The notes under the pieces: model-generated | The model's input: only the letters and a program-made list of their open reading frames with translations | The model's database searches: none | What the model was told of the DNA's origin: nothing | In this document: piece by piece, positions 4,818 through 6,485 of the stretch | Layout: every line of letters begins with the position of its first letter | Position numbering within the stretch: the first letter of the stretch is position 1 | Translations under genes and position numbers: made by a program | DNA from: Aquirhabdus sp. | GTDB lineage: Bacteria; Pseudomonadota; Gammaproteobacteria; Pseudomonadales; Moraxellaceae | Length of the DNA: 6,485 bases | Reading direction: 5' to 3' | NCBI GenBank assembly: GCA_030150595.1 | Contig: JASLFQ010000163.1 | Coordinates: 1-6,485, forward strand

Positions 4818-6485
4818 TTATTCCCAAACGATTTCTTTACGCTGTTTTCCCCAAGATTCGAGATGTTCCTCGTAGCGCGCTTCAATTTTATTTCGCTTGA
4901 TCTTCATCGTCGGTGTCAGCAAGTCATTTTCCATCGTCCATGGATCATTGGTTACGACAAGAAAATCCAACTGCTCATGCGGCTCAAGCTCGGCATTGGT
5001 TTCTGCGAGTAGCGCTTTTAACTGTTGCCCCACGTCATCACGTCCCTTACCCTGCGCAATGTCACCGCGAATCGCTTCTGCCAGCATCACGAATGCAACG
5101 GGTTGCGGTTGACTCCCGCCGCCCACGCAAACTGACTCAATCAGCCCATGATTACCCAATTTCTGTTCAATCGGTACAGGAATGACATATTTGCCTTTCG
5201 AGGTTTTAAAGATGTCCTTCACACGACCCGTGATTTTAAGACGTCCTTCTGCATCAATCTCCCCCATATCACCCGTACGTAAGTAATGATCTGGCGTAAT
5301 GTCTTCAGCTGTTTTTTCAGGGTTTTTGTAATAACCCAACATCGTGCCTGGGCTTTTCACCAAAATTTCGCCGTTGTCATCTATCCTGCAATCTACGCCA
5401 GGTTGGGCACGACCCACGTAACCACTGACAAAATCCCCAGGACGTGTACCATGAGAATAAGCAAAATTCTCGGACATGCCGTAGACCTCAAGCAACTCCA
5501 AGCCTAAGCGACGATACCAATTGATGATATCAACGGGCAAAGGAGCTGAACCCGTAAAGGCGTAACGGACATGATTCAGACCCAATTTGGCAAGCAATTT
5601 CTTCTTAACGACTTTGCCAACCACAGGCACCTTGAATAACACGTTCTGGACATGGGGCGGAATTTTGTCATTGATACCCAGATAGAACTTCGTCCACAAA
5701 CGCGGTACTGACAAGAACAATGTTGGTTTAGCGCGATTCAAATCGGCCACAAACGTGTCGAGGGAGTTAGCAAAAAATACCTGTGTGCCACCCACCAGAG
5801 AAAACGTCTCGATAAAGATCCGCTCAGCAACGTGCGCTAGAGGCAAATAGGACAACATGCGATCATTCGGCGATACGCTATATAGGGTATCCAACTCACG
5901 CACAGCCGCCAGCATGGTTGAGAAACTATGCATCACACCTTTCGGTAAACCTGTACTCCCCGAGGTATAAACGATGGTCGCGAGATCATCGCCTTTAGGC
6001 AGTGTTGGAATTTGCAGTGGTGCGGTTTTTTTGACGATCTCATCCCATGTTGGCGCGTCATAATCGGGCGACATAGGCAAACGAATGCAAGGTAAACTCT
6101 CGGGAATTACTCCTTTGACTTCATTCCAGCTATCGCCTTTGCCATCCAATTTACCGATAAATAAAAGTTTAGAGTCACTATGACTGAGTACATGCGTCGC
6201 GCCTTCCGCATTCAGCGTAGTGTATAGCGGCACAGACACATGGCCTGCCATCCAGATTGCCAAATCCGCCATAATCCAGTGGGCGCTGTTTTTACCAAAA
6301 ATCGCAATCTGACTACGCGCGGGCAAATCCAATGATTGCAAATAAGCCGCCATACGACGCACTTGATCACCGACTTCACGCCATGTGTAACTCACGACAT
6401 CGCCATTGGGCAAGGGTTGGACAAAGAAGATTTTTTTAGGCTGACGCTTTTCCCAATCGACAAGACAATGGACTTGTGTTTCTTG
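4818..6485 (-). CDS. Long-chain acyl-CoA synthetase (AMP-binding, COG1022-type), 5' partial
   Basis: The frame ends at TAA 4820-4818 and stays open to the right edge, so 555 residues are visible and the true start is outside. A TTG at 6413 is internal: 24 in-frame codons upstream (QETQVHCLVDWEKRQ...) continue a sensible N-terminus. Numbering from the edge, the ATP/AMP-binding loop YTSGSTGLPKG is at 173-183, PLAHVAER at 215-222, the A5 motif EVYGMSE at 333-339, GRAQPGVDCRI at 358-367, and LRTGDMG at 402-408. The hinge and start of the C-terminal subdomain, GRVKDIFKTSKGKYV, is at 420-434, and PTMKIKRNKI with the likely catalytic Lys is near 525-534. All adenylation motifs are present. The P-x-x-IE following KGKYV and the overall layout match FAA1/long-chain fatty acyl-CoA ligases: fatty acid + ATP + CoA gives acyl-CoA + AMP + PPi, at the inner face of the cytoplasmic membrane. 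Probably few residues are missing. Confidence 0.9.
   Translation of the reverse strand, partial: QETQVHCLVDWEKRQPKKIFFVQPLPNGDVVSYTWREVGDQVRRMAAYLQSLDLPARSQIAIFGKNSAHWIMADLAIWMAGHVSVPLYTTLNAEGATHVLSHSDSKLLFIGKLDGKGDSWNEVKGVIPESLPCIRLPMSPDYDAPTWDEIVKKTAPLQIPTLPKGDDLATIVYTSGSTGLPKGVMHSFSTMLAAVRELDTLYSVSPNDRMLSYLPLAHVAERIFIETFSLVGGTQVFFANSLDTFVADLNRAKPTLFLSVPRLWTKFYLGINDKIPPHVQNVLFKVPVVGKVVKKKLLAKLGLNHVRYAFTGSAPLPVDIINWYRRLGLELLEVYGMSENFAYSHGTRPGDFVSGYVGRAQPGVDCRIDDNGEILVKSPGTMLGYYKNPEKTAEDITPDHYLRTGDMGEIDAEGRLKITGRVKDIFKTSKGKYVIPVPIEQKLGNHGLIESVCVGGGSQPQPVAFVMLAEAIRGDIAQGKGRDDVGQQLKALLAETNAELEPHEQLDFLVVTNDPWTMENDLLTPTMKIKRNKIEARYEEHLESWGKQRKEIVWE

Noticed and set aside
4773..5507. Several + strand frames of 71-90 residues
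   Set aside because: All are antisense shadows of the acyl-CoA synthetase, whose motifs are intact on the minus strand.
6411..6413. TTG as the start of the acyl-CoA synthetase
   Set aside because: The frame is open for 24 more codons to the window edge and these read as a normal N-terminus of the family; the true start is outside.

Overview
The window looks like Gram-negative chromosomal DNA. It carries a partial LolA-fold protein, a beta-barrel outer-membrane protein, an OmpA-type peptidoglycan-binding protein, and an acyl-CoA synthetase/thioesterase pair. The protein style (AMP-binding enzyme next to a DUF4442-type hotdog protein, BamE-like plus OmpA fusion) and moderate-to-low GC suggest a gammaproteobacterium, perhaps Moraxellaceae-like. 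The lineage is an inference from family resemblance and is not secure.

Layout: (a) Positions 1-1446, + strand. The 3' end of a LolA-like lipoprotein-sorting-type protein overlaps by ATGA the probable start of an outer-membrane beta-barrel gene. The barrel frame is broken by one base in a run of nine A's right after that ATG. As written, its signal peptide is out of frame with the obvious start. (b) Positions 1518-2120, + strand. A 200-residue protein of unknown function with two membrane helices. (c) Positions 2121-2921. About 800 bp with no convincing large gene but plenty of structure: a 105-bp inverted repeat with a perfect 22-bp inner stem, three copies of a ~21-bp AT-rich direct repeat, a doubtful 48-residue ORF, and two converging hairpin terminators. 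(d) Positions 2922-3785, - strand. A secreted BamE-like/OmpA-C fusion protein. (e) Positions 3786-4293. About 500 bp with no convincing gene, which must contain the 5' region of the OmpA-family gene. (f) Positions 4294-6485, - strand. A long-chain acyl-CoA synthetase that runs off the right edge, followed 47 bp later by a hotdog thioesterase-like protein, probably one operon for fatty acyl-CoA metabolism.

Genes at the left most likely belong to an envelope lipid or lipoprotein trafficking system. LolA-like plus barrel pairs commonly sit beside an MMPL/RND transporter, which would lie to the left of this window. By eye the left ~2.9 kb is clearly more AT-rich than the acyl-CoA synthetase end. 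I do not see a clearly new defence or mobile system. The best leads are the homopolymer-disrupted barrel gene, the large inverted repeat, and the direct-repeat array that ends in a terminator without an obvious gene.
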